A stretch of DNA of 64,000 bases. It comes from an uncultured Prevotellaceae bacterium (GTDB lineage Bacteria; Bacteroidota; Bacteroidia; Bacteroidales; Bacteroidaceae). This document shows, piece by piece, positions 9,113 to 18,314 of this stretch. Below the pieces are notes generated by a model. The model was not told where the DNA came from and searched no databases. It saw nothing but the letters and a program-made list of their open reading frames with translations. The position numbers and the translations under genes are program-made. Position 1 is the first letter of the stretch. Each line of letters starts with the position of its first letter. The stretch covers positions 18,037 through 82,036 of the forward strand of contig ONMA01000027.1 in assembly GCA_900318815.1 (NCBI GenBank). Direction: 5' to 3'.

Positions 9113-11314
9113 ATGGATTATTCATCAGTTTTTGTAACCAAACATCCCCTCCTTCGGAGGGGCTTGGGGTGGCTTTTCCTCTTCACTCTCTTCACTCCTA
9201 TTTCCGCCACTCGCGTCAAAAGCGAATGGCGACTGTACTTCCAGCCTGACGGCTCTTCCCTCCAGCTCCTGTGCTGCGGCGACGAATACTCCTCCTTCTT
9301 CCTGAATCGCGACGGACAGCGGCTTACACGCGACAGCCTGGGCTTCTTCCAGGTGCTTTCACCTGAAGAGAACGGCAGCTGTACCCGCACCCGACAACGA
9401 CCCTTGCGCCGTTTGCCCCTGTCACAGTGGAACCCGCAACGCACCTACCGACAGATGGTCATCCTCTTTTCTTTCTCCGATACCGACTTCCAGTCAATGA
9501 AACCACGGGAGACCTACGACTCCATCTTCAACTCGCCGGGGTTCAACCGCATGAACGGCCCCGGCTGCGTGGCCGACTACTTCCGCAACCAGTCGGGTAG
9601 CTTGTTCAACTTGCAGTTCGATGTCTTCGGTCCCTACAAGGTAAGCGGCAATGCGCAGGGGGTGGAGCATCCGGATGAGTCGACGCGCCACTTCGGCGTG
9701 GAACAGATACGGGAAGCCACTAAGCTCATGCTGGAAGACAACCGCTCGCTCGACTTCTCAGCCTACGACTGGAACGGTGACGGGCATGTCAATCAGGTGG
9801 TCTACGTCTATGCCGGCTATAGCGGCAACCAGACAGAACCGAAATGCTTTGGCCATATCTGGCCTCACACCTCTTCCATCGGAAGCATTGCTACCCCCGA
9901 CGGACATCTCATCGACACTTACAGCGTCAGCGGCGAACTGTGGGCCAGCGACACCTCCTGCGGTATTGGCACCATCTGCCATGAGTTCTCCCACACCCTG
10001 GGTCTGCCCGACATCTACCCCACTGGCAACAGCCAGGACTATTCCGTCGTCGACGAATGGGATTTGATGGACGGTGGCAACTTCACCAACTGGGGATGGT
10101 GCCCGCCCAACTACACGGCCTTGGAGAAGATGCTCTTGGGCTGGCTCACGCCCATTGAACTGACCGAACCTGCCACCATCACCGACATGAAGCCTGTGGC
10201 CGACGGCGGCGAGGCTTATCTCATCAGGCACACCGACAGCGAATACCTGCTCTTGGAGAACCGTCAGTGGCACGGCTGGGACTATGGTCTGCCCGGTCAG
10301 GGACTGGTGGTCTACCACGTCAACTACGATGCCGACGCTTGGCAGGCTAACGAGGTCAACTCCATGGCCAACCGGTATCGCTTCGAACTGATGCCTGCCG
10401 ACAATCTCAATTACAAGGCATGGGATATCCGCATGTCGGCAAAAGGCAGTGCAGGCACCATCGACGTCTACCGCAACGCTCCCAGGCTGAACAGCTACTA
10501 TCTCAGTTCGGCTGCTTTTCCCTGGACCAACGACTCAACACAGGCTGTGTACGACATGCTCTCCGACACGACCGCACCCGCAACTGTCATGCACAACGAA
10601 AACAACCTTGCATCTAACCTGTTGTCAAAGCCCGTCACCAACATCTGCATGACCGATGACGGTCTCGTTTCCTTCGACTTTCAAGGCGACATGAGCCGAC
10701 GCATACTCGTCAACTTCTCCCCTTTCGGACAGGCTACTTTCTATAGTTCGAAGTGTGCCCACCTGATGCCCGACGGGCTGACGGCCAGTGTCATCACGGG
10801 CGTTGCCAACCAGCAACTGCTCTACCAACCCATTGCCGGAAAAGCTACAGGCGGTCGGCTCATACCCAAGTGTACCGCTGTCTTTCTCACGAACGACACC
10901 GACGTCTCCATCGCTAACTGCATCCTCGAAGGCACCGACGATAACACCACCTACGACGGGCCTAACCTGTTAGCAGGCACCGACACCCCGTCCATGACCA
11001 CCAGCAATGGCACCGACGATTGCCTGTTCTACAAGCTCACATACGGCTACACCCCCGAGACGGGCGAAGCTTTTGGCTGGTTCTGGGGCGAGGCCAACGG
11101 CGGCCCCTTCATGATAGATGCCCACAAGGCATGGCTTGCCCTGCCTAAGTCGCAGGCAAGCCGAGGCTTCATAGCAGGTCATCACCCCGCATCTATCGAC
11201 CCATCCCCGTCGCCCGCCATCTACTACGACCTGCAAGGCCGACATATAAGCGGGAACCGACTCCCGAAGGGCCTATATATATATAAAGGTAAGAAAATCG
11301 TTATCTCCCAATGA
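9113..11314 (+). CDS. Secreted M6-family (InhA-like) zinc metalloprotease
   Basis: 733 residues. The zinc motif HEFSHTLGLPDIY starts at His290, with Glu291 as catalytic base and His294 as second ligand. The upstream region YDWNGDGHVNQVV and the downstream DEWDLMDGGN are typical of M6 metalloproteases. The signal peptide runs to about residue 32 (..FTLFTPISA). Its Arg-rich start KHPLLRRGLGW is encoded by a family B repeat at 9143-9172, so the start could also lie elsewhere. The C-terminus YYDLQGRHIS..GLYIYKGKKIVI is a sorting-type tail. It overlaps the next gene by ATGA. A 567-residue paralogue lies two genes downstream; this copy has an extra domain of about 150 residues before the tail. Confidence 0.85.
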   Translation: MDYSSVFVTKHPLLRRGLGWLFLFTLFTPISATRVKSEWRLYFQPDGSSLQLLCCGDEYSSFFLNRDGQRLTRDSLGFFQVLSPEENGSCTRTRQRPLRRLPLSQWNPQRTYRQMVILFSFSDTDFQSMKPRETYDSIFNSPGFNRMNGPGCVADYFRNQSGSLFNLQFDVFGPYKVSGNAQGVEHPDESTRHFGVEQIREATKLMLEDNRSLDFSAYDWNGDGHVNQVVYVYAGYSGNQTEPKCFGHIWPHTSSIGSIATPDGHLIDTYSVSGELWASDTSCGIGTICHEFSHTLGLPDIYPTGNSQDYSVVDEWDLMDGGNFTNWGWCPPNYTALEKMLLGWLTPIELTEPATITDMKPVADGGEAYLIRHTDSEYLLLENRQWHGWDYGLPGQGLVVYHVNYDADAWQANEVNSMANRYRFELMPADNLNYKAWDIRMSAKGSAGTIDVYRNAPRLNSYYLSSAAFPWTNDSTQAVYDMLSDTTAPATVMHNENNLASNLLSKPVTNICMTDDGLVSFDFQGDMSRRILVNFSPFGQATFYSSKCAHLMPDGLTASVITGVANQQLLYQPIAGKATGGRLIPKCTAVFLTNDTDVSIANCILEGTDDNTTYDGPNLLAGTDTPSMTTSNGTDDCLFYKLTYGYTPETGEAFGWFWGEANGGPFMIDAHKAWLALPKSQASRGFIAGHHPASIDPSPSPAIYYDLQGRHISGNRLPKGLYIYKGKKIVISQ
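9143..9172 (+). repeat. Family B repeat inside the signal-peptide region of the M6 protease gene
   Basis: CATCCCCTCCTTCGGAGGGG followed by CTTGGGGTGG is a family B unit in the opposite orientation to the two just upstream. It is read in frame as HPLLRRGLGW. Confidence 0.75.
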
Positions 11315-11985
11315 AGACCGAACCGATGAAGAATTTCTGGATGCTCTCATTTGCACTGCTGGCAATGTGCGGATGGATGGCCTGTAGCAACGACTCCGAG
11401 GAGCCGCAGACCTACGAGCGTATGGTCATGTCACCGGCACGTGGCAGCCACCAGTCGTTCAGTCTTCCTGAGATGAAGTCCGGGATAGCCAGCACCGCCA
11501 TAATGCCCGACTGGATTAGCTCGCTCGTCATAACGCTTAACGACGGCACACCATCCATCGCGTTCGACATTGCCGACAACATGGACACTATCGCGCGCAG
11601 CACCCAGCTCGCCTTCAAGGATAATCCCGGCAACGTGTACCTGTTGCACATCGAACAGCAGGCCGCCAAGACACAGACAATGACGGTCAACATGACGGCC
11701 AACGGCAGCGGACAACAACTGAAACTGGCAAGTGCCACATTCCCTGTCCTGAAAATCAACAACCCAGCCAACTGGCTGAGCATCCTGCCCGACGACTCGC
11801 AACAGACCGTCAGCCTGACGGCAACTCCCAACACGACGGGAGCCATACGAACCGGCCAGGCCGTCATCATCGGCGACGACAGAAACTGGACAATCCTGCA
11901 CATCACTCAAAACGTCCTGAACAACGCAGCCGACAGCCCGCACGACACTCCAAGCGACCAGCCGGCCTACAGCAGAAACAATTAA
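11311..11985 (+). CDS. Lipoprotein with BACON-like beta-sandwich domains
   Basis: 224 residues. Signal peptide with lipobox CGWMA/C (Cys at about residue 25), so it is probably anchored to the outer membrane. Residues 120-205 resemble a BACON domain: a run of beta strands with NPANWLSILPDD, then VSLTATPNTTGAIRTGQAVIIGDDRNWTILHITQ. The first ATG overlaps the protease stop (ATGA), but a second ATG at 11326 gives a more usual signal peptide. It sits between two M6 protease genes in one operon, so a role in holding substrate or the proteases at the surface is plausible but unproven. Confidence 0.7.
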   Translation: MKTEPMKNFWMLSFALLAMCGWMACSNDSEEPQTYERMVMSPARGSHQSFSLPEMKSGIASTAIMPDWISSLVITLNDGTPSIAFDIADNMDTIARSTQLAFKDNPGNVYLLHIEQQAAKTQTMTVNMTANGSGQQLKLASATFPVLKINNPANWLSILPDDSQQTVSLTATPNTTGAIRTGQAVIIGDDRNWTILHITQNVLNNAADSPHDTPSDQPAYSRNN

Positions 11986-12006
11986 CAGCACTATAAACAC
12001 TGATTT

Positions 12007-13710
12007 ATGAAACTACGCAACATCATCATCCTGACATTGACAGTCATCCTGCCACAAGCTCTCCTGGCATCACGAGTCAAGAGCGAGTGGAAGACCTATA
12101 CCCAGCCCGACGGCACCACGCTCGTACTACAGCTTTGCGGCGACGAGCACTTCACCTGCTACAGGGCCGACGATGGTCGTCTCTTTACACTCGACAGCTT
12201 AGGCATCTTCCAGCCGCTCAACCCGCAGCAGGCCAGTCAACAGGCAACCCATGCACGGAAGGCCATGCGCCACCTGCCTGCCATCAACACCAACTGGAAT
12301 CCAAACAAGATCTACAGGCAGATGGTCGTTCTCGTGGCTCCCTCCGACGTGGATTTCTCGGCCTCCGACCCGCATGCGTTCTTCGACTCCATGCTCAACG
12401 AGCCTGGGTTCAACAAAAGACAGGGTGTAGGCTGCGTGGCCGACTACTTCCGCGAACAGTCGGGCGGTCTGTTCAACTTGCAGTTCGATGTCTTCGGCCC
12501 CTATAAGGCCAGCCAGGTTGCGCAGCCATACACCAACCCCAACAGTAAGACGCACAATCATGGAAATTCCTATATGCTCGATGCCTTACAGACATTGCTG
12601 GCCGAAGAGACCGAACTGGACTTCTCACCCTACGACTGGAACAACGACGGCTACGTCGATCAGGTCGTCGCCATCTGTGCCGGCTATGGCGGCAACACGG
12701 GGGGCGAGAACTTCTATGGATACCTCTGGCCTAACACCTCTTCCCTGAGCAAGACGCTGACCACCCACGACGGGAAGAAGATAAGTGCCTACTCTGTCAG
12801 TCCCGAGCTATGGCCCAACAAGGCTTCCTGTGGCATAGGCACCGTCTGCCATGAGTTCTCCCACTGCCTGGGCCTGCCCGACATCTATCCCACAAACGGC
12901 TGGGTCTTCAGCGCAGTCGACGAGTGGGACCTGATGGACGGCGGCAACTATACCAACTACGGATGGTGCCCGCCCAACTATTCGGCCCTGGAGAAGATGC
13001 TTTTAGGATGGCTCACGCCCACTGAGCTGACTGAGCCTGCCACCATCACCGGCATGAAACCCGTCAGTGAGGGCGGCGAAGTCTACCTCATCAGGCACAC
13101 CGACAATGAATATCTGCTCTTAGAGAACCGCCAGCATACGGGCTGGGACGCAGGAACGCCCGGCAGCGGACTGATTATCTTCCACGTGAACTACAAGGAA
13201 TCGCTATGGCGTAACAATAGGGTCAACGATACCCAGAACCAGCTCAACTACGACATCATACATGCCGACGGGCTGGACTACACACAGTGGGATAACCTGA
13301 TGGATGAGAGAGGCATCAGTTCATCATGGCAGAACAAGCCCATGATGAACAACTGGCATCTCAGCACCTCACCCTACCCCTGGGCCACCGACTCCACCGA
13401 GACCAATAACCAGCTCACCGACGAGTCCTCGCCCGCCCCGGTCATGTTCAACAAAAACGCCGACGGAAGTCTCCTGCTGTCGAAGCCCATCACCAACATA
13501 CAGGTATCGGCCGACGGCTATGTCTCGTTCAACTTCATGGGCGGCGACCCCACCGCCATCAGCATCCCGGTCGAAAGCCCCCGCGACAAGACGGCAACAG
13601 GCAGGCAGGGACTCTACGACCTGCAGGGACATCGCCGCAAGGGTGCCACCGGCAAGGGACTCTATATCGAGATAAGACAAGACGGAACAATCCGAAAGGT
13701 AATTATATAA
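12007..13710 (+). CDS. Secreted M6-family zinc metalloprotease (second copy)
   Basis: 567 residues. Ordinary signal peptide ending ..ALLA before SRVKSEWKTY. Zinc motif HEFSHCLGLPDIY from His282, with Glu283 and His286. Strongly similar to the upstream protease along the catalytic region (NYSALEKMLLGWLTPTELTEPATITGMKPV and similar). The C-terminal tail LYDLQGHRRKG..GLYIEIRQDGTIRKVII is a degenerate sorting tail. It follows the BACON-like gene by 21 bases, so the three genes should be co-transcribed. Such secreted M6 enzymes cut host or dietary proteins; the target is unknown. Confidence 0.85.
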   Translation: MKLRNIIILTLTVILPQALLASRVKSEWKTYTQPDGTTLVLQLCGDEHFTCYRADDGRLFTLDSLGIFQPLNPQQASQQATHARKAMRHLPAINTNWNPNKIYRQMVVLVAPSDVDFSASDPHAFFDSMLNEPGFNKRQGVGCVADYFREQSGGLFNLQFDVFGPYKASQVAQPYTNPNSKTHNHGNSYMLDALQTLLAEETELDFSPYDWNNDGYVDQVVAICAGYGGNTGGENFYGYLWPNTSSLSKTLTTHDGKKISAYSVSPELWPNKASCGIGTVCHEFSHCLGLPDIYPTNGWVFSAVDEWDLMDGGNYTNYGWCPPNYSALEKMLLGWLTPTELTEPATITGMKPVSEGGEVYLIRHTDNEYLLLENRQHTGWDAGTPGSGLIIFHVNYKESLWRNNRVNDTQNQLNYDIIHADGLDYTQWDNLMDERGISSSWQNKPMMNNWHLSTSPYPWATDSTETNNQLTDESSPAPVMFNKNADGSLLLSKPITNIQVSADGYVSFNFMGGDPTAISIPVESPRDKTATGRQGLYDLQGHRRKGATGKGLYIEIRQDGTIRKVII

Positions 13711-13741
13711 TTAATTTCTAACAACAAAAACAAACACAATT

Positions 13742-14536
13742 ATGAGAGTAATCATTGAGCCGAATTATGATTTGATGTCACAGTGGGCAGCAAATCATGT
13801 CATCGAACGTATTAACGCAGCAAAGCCCACGAAGGAGAAGCCCTTTGTGCTGGGTCTCCCCACAGGCTCGTCACCCATTGGCATGTATCGTGCCTTAGTA
13901 AAGGCCTGTCAGGAGGGCAAGGTCTCGTTCAAGAACGTGCTGACGTTCAACATGGACGAATATGTGGGCCTGCCCGAAGAGCATCCCGAGAGCTATCACT
14001 CGTTCATGTTCAGCAACCTGTTCAACCACATCGACTGCCCCAAGGAGAACATCCACATCCTCAATGGCAACGCCAAGGACCTCGTTGCCGAGTGTACACA
14101 CTACGAGCAGATGATTGAGGAGGCCGGCGGCATCGACCTGTTCCTCGGAGGCATCGGCCCCGACGGCCACATCGCCTTCAACGAGCCGGGTTCGTCGCTC
14201 ACTTCACGCACCCGCCAGAAGACGCTGACCACCGACACCATCATCGCCAACTCGCGCTTCTTCGACAACGACATCACCAAGGTGCCCAAGACGGCACTCA
14301 CCGTCGGCGTAGGCACCGTGATGGCTGCCAAGGAAGTAATGATCCTGGTCAATGGCCACGCCAAGTGCCGCGCACTGAAGGCTGCCATCGAGGGAAGCGT
14401 CAACCACATGTGGACCATCTCTGCCCTGCAGATGCACCAGCACGGCATCATCGTCGCCGACGAGGCTGCCTGCGACGAACTCAAGGTGGGCACCTACCGC
14501 TACTTCAAGGACATCGAGCGCTACAACCTGCTCTAA
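13742..14536 (+). CDS. nagB: Glucosamine-6-phosphate deaminase
   Basis: 264 residues, the standard NagB length. It converts glucosamine-6-phosphate to fructose-6-phosphate plus ammonia in amino-sugar catabolism. Visible signatures are the phosphate-binding [13 protein letters not shown] near residue 40, NMDEYVGL with the catalytic Asp, and the active-site loop [17 protein letters not shown]. The C-terminal residues contributing to the allosteric site in E. coli are only partly matched. It starts 31 bases after the protease operon and ends at a strong terminator; a separate promoter was not identified. Confidence 0.95.
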   Translation: MRVIIEPNYDLMSQWAANHVIERINAAKPTKEKPFVLGLPTGSSPIGMYRALVKACQEGKVSFKNVLTFNMDEYVGLPEEHPESYHSFMFSNLFNHIDCPKENIHILNGNAKDLVAECTHYEQMIEEAGGIDLFLGGIGPDGHIAFNEPGSSLTSRTRQKTLTTDTIIANSRFFDNDITKVPKTALTVGVGTVMAAKEVMILVNGHAKCRALKAAIEGSVNHMWTISALQMHQHGIIVADEAACDELKVGTYRYFKDIERYNLL

Positions 14537-14559
14537 TCTCCGTGAATCCCTACTGTAAC

Positions 14560-14602
14560 CGCTTCGCGGACTGCTTTCTTGTCAGTCCGCGAAGCGTTTT
14601 TT
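14560..14602 (+). terminator. Strong rho-independent terminator after nagB
   Basis: Perfect 14-bp stem CGCTTCGCGGACTG / CAGTCCGCGAAGCG with a 9-base loop, followed by six T. Confidence 0.95.
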
Positions 14603-14674
14603 CGGCCTGCCATCCACGATTGACTGACATAGAATAGCAAATTACCGCAAAACGAATGATTTACGCCCGATAAA

Positions 14675-14706
14675 TTTGGCGTTTTCCACGATTTTTCTTA
14701 TTTTTG
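14675..14706 (+). promoter_or_regulatory. Consensus promoter for the acyl-CoA synthetase
   Basis: TTTG at 14675-14678, 20 bases, TATTTTTG at 14699-14706. It covers the upstream in-frame ATG at 14676, so translation must begin at 14730 rather than there. Confidence 0.82.
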
Positions 14707-14729
14707 CAAGGAATAAACCATCAGTGTCT

Positions 14730-16538
14730 ATGCAAACTAACAGCCATCTGTCGCGACTCATTCACGACCAAGCCCGTAACTATGGCGACCGCGAGGTCCT
14801 CATTTATAAAGACTTCGGCGGCACCGAGTGGAAGTCCTATTCCTGGAACCAGTTCTCTGAAATGGTCAAGAAAGTGTCGAACGCCATGCTCAACCTGGGC
14901 GTCAAGGTGCAGGAAAACGTCGGTATCTTCTCGCAGAACTCCGTGCAGTACCTGTTTTGCGACTTCGGTGCATGGGGCATTCGCGCCGTAACCATCCCGT
15001 TCTACGCCACCAGCAGTGAGCAGCAAATCCAGTTCATGATCACCGATGCCCAGGTTCGCTTCCTCTTCGTGGGCGAACAGGAGCAGTACGACAAGGCACA
15101 CCGCGTCTTTGCCACCTGCCGCTCGCTGGAGCGCATCATCGTCTTCGACCCCTCGGTACGCATCGACCCTAACGACTCGTCGGCCATGTATTTCGACGAC
15201 TTCCTCCAACTGGGCGAGGGCCTGCCCCGCCAGAGCGAGGTGGAATCGCTCTGGCAGAGCGCTACGATGGACGACGTGGCCAACATCCTCTATACCAGCG
15301 GCACCACGGGCGACTCCAAGGGCGTCATCCTCTCCATGGGCCAGTACCACGCAGCCATGGAGGCCAACAACAAATGCGTGCCCGTGGGCGAGAACGACCG
15401 CGTGATGAACTTCCTGCCCTTCACCCATATCTTTGAGAAAGGATGGAAAATCCTGTGCCTCTCCAAGGGCGCACGCCTCATCGTGAACACCCACCCCATG
15501 GAGGTGCAGCAGAGCATGCGCGAGACCCACCCCACCTGCATGTCGTCTGTCCCCCGCTTCTGGGAGAAGGTCTACATGGGTGTCATGGATAAAATCGAGC
15601 GGTCGAGCGCCGTGCAGCGCAAGCTGTTCCAGCACGCCCTCAACGTGGGTCGCAAGCACAACATTGAATACCTGTCGAAGGGCCGCCGCCCGCCCATGGC
15701 CCTGCACATCGAATATGAGATGCTCAACCGCACCGTGTTCTCGCTCGTGCGCAAGGAGCTGGGCTTAGAGAATGCCCACTTCTTCCCCACGGCAGGAGCC
15801 ACCGTGAGCCACCACGTAGAGGAGTTCGTCCACTCCATCGGCATTTGCATGGACGTTGGCTACGGCCTCACCGAGTCCCTGGCCACCGTGTCGTGCAACC
15901 ACATCGGCGAGCCTTTCACCGTGGGCTCGGTAGGCATCCCCATCGAGGGACTGAGCATCAGGATCAGCGACGAGGGCGAAATCCTGCTCAAGGGTCCCAC
16001 CATCACCCGTGGCTACTACAACCGCGACGACCTGACGCGCCAGTCGTTCACCGACGACGGCTACTTCAAGACCGGCGACTCAGGCTACATCAAGGACGGC
16101 GAGCTGTTCCTCAAGGAGCGCATCAAGGACCTCTACAAGACCTCCAACGGCAAGTACATCGCCCCGCAGATGATTGAGTCGAAGCTGCTCGTCGACAAGT
16201 ACATCGACCAGATTGCCATCATTGCCGACCAGCGCAAGTTCGTCTCAGCCCTCATCATCCCCGTCTACTCCCTGCTCGAGGAATATGCCCGCCAGCATCA
16301 CATCGACTTCAAGAGCCGCGAGGACCTCTGCCAGAACGAGCAGATTCACCAGATGATGATGGAGCGCATCGACACCCTCCAGCAGCAACTGGCCCACTAC
16401 GAGCAAATCAAGCGCTTCACCCTCCTGCCGCGTGCCTTCTCCTTGGAGCGTGGCGAACTCACCAACACCCTGAAAATCAAGCGCCGCGTGCTCAACGAGA
16501 ACTACCGGAAGGAAATCGACAAGATGTACGAGGAGTAG
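14730..16538 (+). CDS. Long-chain acyl-CoA synthetase (AMP-binding family)
   Basis: 602 residues. It activates fatty acids with ATP and CoA through an acyl-adenylate. The P-loop YTSGTTGDSKG begins at Tyr188. VGYGLTESLATVSCN (A5-type motif), DGYFKTGDSGYIKDGELFLKERIKDLYKTSNGKYIAPQ (A7/A8 region, cut here only by description) and the C-terminal lysine region LTNTLKIKRRVLNENY are all in place. The latter resembles FadD15/ACSL-type enzymes of about 600 residues. The start at 14730 is chosen because the consensus promoter lies between it and the upstream ATG. A 42-residue ORF follows after 4 bases. Confidence 0.9.
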   Translation: MQTNSHLSRLIHDQARNYGDREVLIYKDFGGTEWKSYSWNQFSEMVKKVSNAMLNLGVKVQENVGIFSQNSVQYLFCDFGAWGIRAVTIPFYATSSEQQIQFMITDAQVRFLFVGEQEQYDKAHRVFATCRSLERIIVFDPSVRIDPNDSSAMYFDDFLQLGEGLPRQSEVESLWQSATMDDVANILYTSGTTGDSKGVILSMGQYHAAMEANNKCVPVGENDRVMNFLPFTHIFEKGWKILCLSKGARLIVNTHPMEVQQSMRETHPTCMSSVPRFWEKVYMGVMDKIERSSAVQRKLFQHALNVGRKHNIEYLSKGRRPPMALHIEYEMLNRTVFSLVRKELGLENAHFFPTAGATVSHHVEEFVHSIGICMDVGYGLTESLATVSCNHIGEPFTVGSVGIPIEGLSIRISDEGEILLKGPTITRGYYNRDDLTRQSFTDDGYFKTGDSGYIKDGELFLKERIKDLYKTSNGKYIAPQMIESKLLVDKYIDQIAIIADQRKFVSALIIPVYSLLEEYARQHHIDFKSREDLCQNEQIHQMMMERIDTLQQQLAHYEQIKRFTLLPRAFSLERGELTNTLKIKRRVLNENYRKEIDKMYEE

Positions 16539-16542
16539 TACG

Positions 16543-16671
16543 ATGTTCGAAAGGGAAATAGAGGAGTACGAACGCATCCGCAAGGACTATCAGGCCCTGA
16601 CCGCCATGGAGCGGATGACAAGCGAACTTGCACAGAAGCGAAAGAACTCCCGCCCCCTCCTGTTCTTCTAA
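16543..16671 (+). CDS. Small ORF, 42 residues, charged helical peptide
   Basis: ATG at 16543 to TAA at 16671, four bases after the synthetase stop. The product begins MFEREIEEYERIRKDYQALT and ends RPLLFF. It is rich in Glu, Arg and Lys with a hydrophobic end, and its base composition matches the gene before it, not the AT-rich spacer after it. Short spacing suggests translational coupling. No family recognised; it could be a real small protein or a chance ORF. Confidence 0.5.
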   Translation: MFEREIEEYERIRKDYQALTAMERMTSELAQKRKNSRPLLFF

Positions 16672-16706
16672 GCAATATGAGCATAAATTCCGACCTGCAA
16701 AGAAGG

Positions 16707-16880
16707 GGGAAACTAATTGGCACTAATGAGCATCAATTCAATATGAGAAGCTCGTTTTACTTTGAAAGAAATCGTGTTGGTTTTTTATTTAAAAGAAATT
16801 GGAATAATGAGAATAATATTCCTGCGGCGCAAGCCCATTATTCTTATTATTCCAATTTCTTTTAATTCTTTCTTTTCTGC
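16707..16880 (+). repeat. Dispersed repeat D, copy 1 (about 170 bp with long hairpin)
   Basis: Starts near GGGGGAAACTAATTGGCACT and contains AAAGAAATTGGAATAATGAG, which pairs with CTTATTATTCCAATTTCTTT across a GC-rich loop (TGCGGCGCAAGC). Close to 90 percent identical by eye to 24740-24910 in reverse orientation, with a deleted third copy at 18040-18170. No ORF; behaves like a non-autonomous mobile or REP-type element. Confidence 0.75.
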
Positions 16881-16908
16881 GCAAGCCAAATTATTCTTAT
16901 TATTTTAA

Positions 16909-17005
16909 GTTCCGCAAGCTCCTAACTCACCAGTTTTAATTGATAGATTTCAATAAAATGTTTCAGTTCCGCACGCAAGTTCCTAACTTGCCAGTTTTGA
17001 TTTTT
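16909..17005 (+). repeat. Two degenerate copies of a short GTTCCGCA repeat
   Basis: GTTCCGCAAGCTCCTAACTC..CCAGTTTTAAT at 16909-16940 is repeated in altered form around 16965-17000, where GCAAGTTCCTAACTTGC forms a palindrome. AT-rich sequence separates them. A related GCGGAACTTGAATTATT stretch occurs near 18036. Confidence 0.6.
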
Positions 17006-17019
17006 TTAAATTTTTATTT

Positions 17020-17860
17020 TAGAAATAACATACACTACATACACCAGCATATAACAAGCTGATAATGAGGAAGAAAAGTGGTGTAGGTAGCGGTGTAGGT
17101 GGTGTAGGTGGTGTATGTAACCAAAGAGATAGTTTCTCTGTGGCAATGCAAAAAAGGATTATCCGCATGTATCCGCAACTGACGCTGAAAGCGTCACCGC
17201 TCAATAGCCGTGGGTCGGTACGACCTACGGATAGAGTGCGGGTGGTGACATCGACCCTGAAAGGCTACGGGTTCTTGCTTGGGCAAGCGAACAAGTTCGA
17301 GCGGGCGAGCGTAGCTCGGGCGCTCCAGCTCTGCTGGCTTGCTACCGAAAGGCTACGGGTAGGCGCGTAAGCGGGAATGGGGACGCAAGAATGGGGGTCG
17401 CCCAACTCATGGGCGGCTCTCCGGTCAGAACAGAGAGGCGCCCCCTTCAGGGTCGATGTTCCTCTTGTCGTTCTATCCGCAGGTCGTACCGACCCGCGGC
17501 TATTGAACGGTGACCCTTTCAGGGTCACATACGGCAGTATGCAGATTGTCATATACAAAAATACGGAAGACGAAACGTCCCATGCGTTGGGACTGGTTGT
17601 CCCAACGCATGGGACAACCAGTCCCAACGGGTGGGACAATAATCGTTCGGTAGCGAGCTATATTTGGCATTGAGACGCCACAATGTGACGTCTATCTCTA
17701 CCTACACCAAGACAGGTGTACGCTTATCTATTGGTGTAGGATAAATTTTATATACACCCTACATACACCACTACATACACCTCTTATTCCATTGACTTAA
17801 AAGTAGTTATCACAAAAATGTAGGTGGTGTATATAAATATCAATAATAAATAAATATTTT
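17020..17860 (+). repeat. Composite non-coding element C with GTGTAGG minisatellite and nested inverted repeat
   Basis: The left part (17030-17160) has TACACTACATACACC followed by GTGTAGGTGGTGTAGGTAG-type repeats. The right part (17575-17850) has GGGACTGGTTGTCCCAACG-type palindromes and then CATTGACTTAAAAGTAGTTATC. The same two parts lie contiguously at 40435-40800, so 17160-17560 here is an insertion. That insertion is itself a large inverted repeat: about 100 bases at 17160-17270 (TAGCCGTGGGTCGGTACGAC) return as the reverse complement at 17440-17550 with modest divergence. No credible ORF is present. Confidence 0.7.
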
Positions 17861-17879
17861 TTGTTTCTGCAATAGGATG

Positions 17880-18170
17880 TCCAATTTGTTGTACCCTAAA
17901 GAAAAAGTTCTTGCTTTGGCAAGCGACCGCTCGACCTTTGGTCGCTTGCCGCTCGGCGACGAAAGGAGACGCTTGCCAAAGCAAGAAGGCAAGAAAGCCG
18001 AGTCCAGAGCAAGAACTTCTATGTCGGACACCCTACTTGCGGAACTTGAATTATTCTTATTATTCTAATTTCTTTTAATTTCTTCTTTGGCATTTCATTC
18101 AACCTTAGCCGGAGATTTTTGCTCATTTGTGCCAATTTGTTTCCCCCCTTCTTCGAGTTGTATTCGCGTT
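17880..18170. repeat. Inverted repeat around GTTCTTGCTTTGGCAAGCG plus remnant of repeat D
   Basis: AGTTCTTGCTTTGGCAAGCG at about 17907-17926 returns as CGCTTGCCAAAGCAAG and GCAAGAACTT by 18025, enclosing a GC-rich segment. 18040-18170 carries the two ends of repeat D (AATTTCTTTTAATT..GGCATTTCATTCAACC and TGCCAATTTGTTTCCCC) in reverse orientation with the middle deleted. Non-coding. Confidence 0.65.
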
Positions 18171-18271
18171 TTCCCTTCTTCGTGTTGTATTCGCGCTCCC
18201 CCTTCTTTCACGTTTCGCTGAACGAAAAGGCCGTTTTGTTGAATAATTATGGCGAATAACAGGAAAAGCCG

Positions 18272-18279
18272 TATCTTTG
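18272..18279 (+). promoter_or_regulatory. -7 box for the DUF4353-like gene
   Basis: TATCTTTG followed by GCCGAAG, 35 bases before the ATG at 18315. No good TTTG lies at the expected -33 position, so the promoter may need an activator. Confidence 0.55.
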
Positions 18280-18314
18280 CCGAAGAATTATCAAATATAT
18301 AACAACAAAACGAC

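Noticed and set aside
14721-15707. 328-residue minus-strand ORF
   Set aside because: Antisense to the acyl-CoA synthetase; His/Val/Leu-rich with no recognisable motif.
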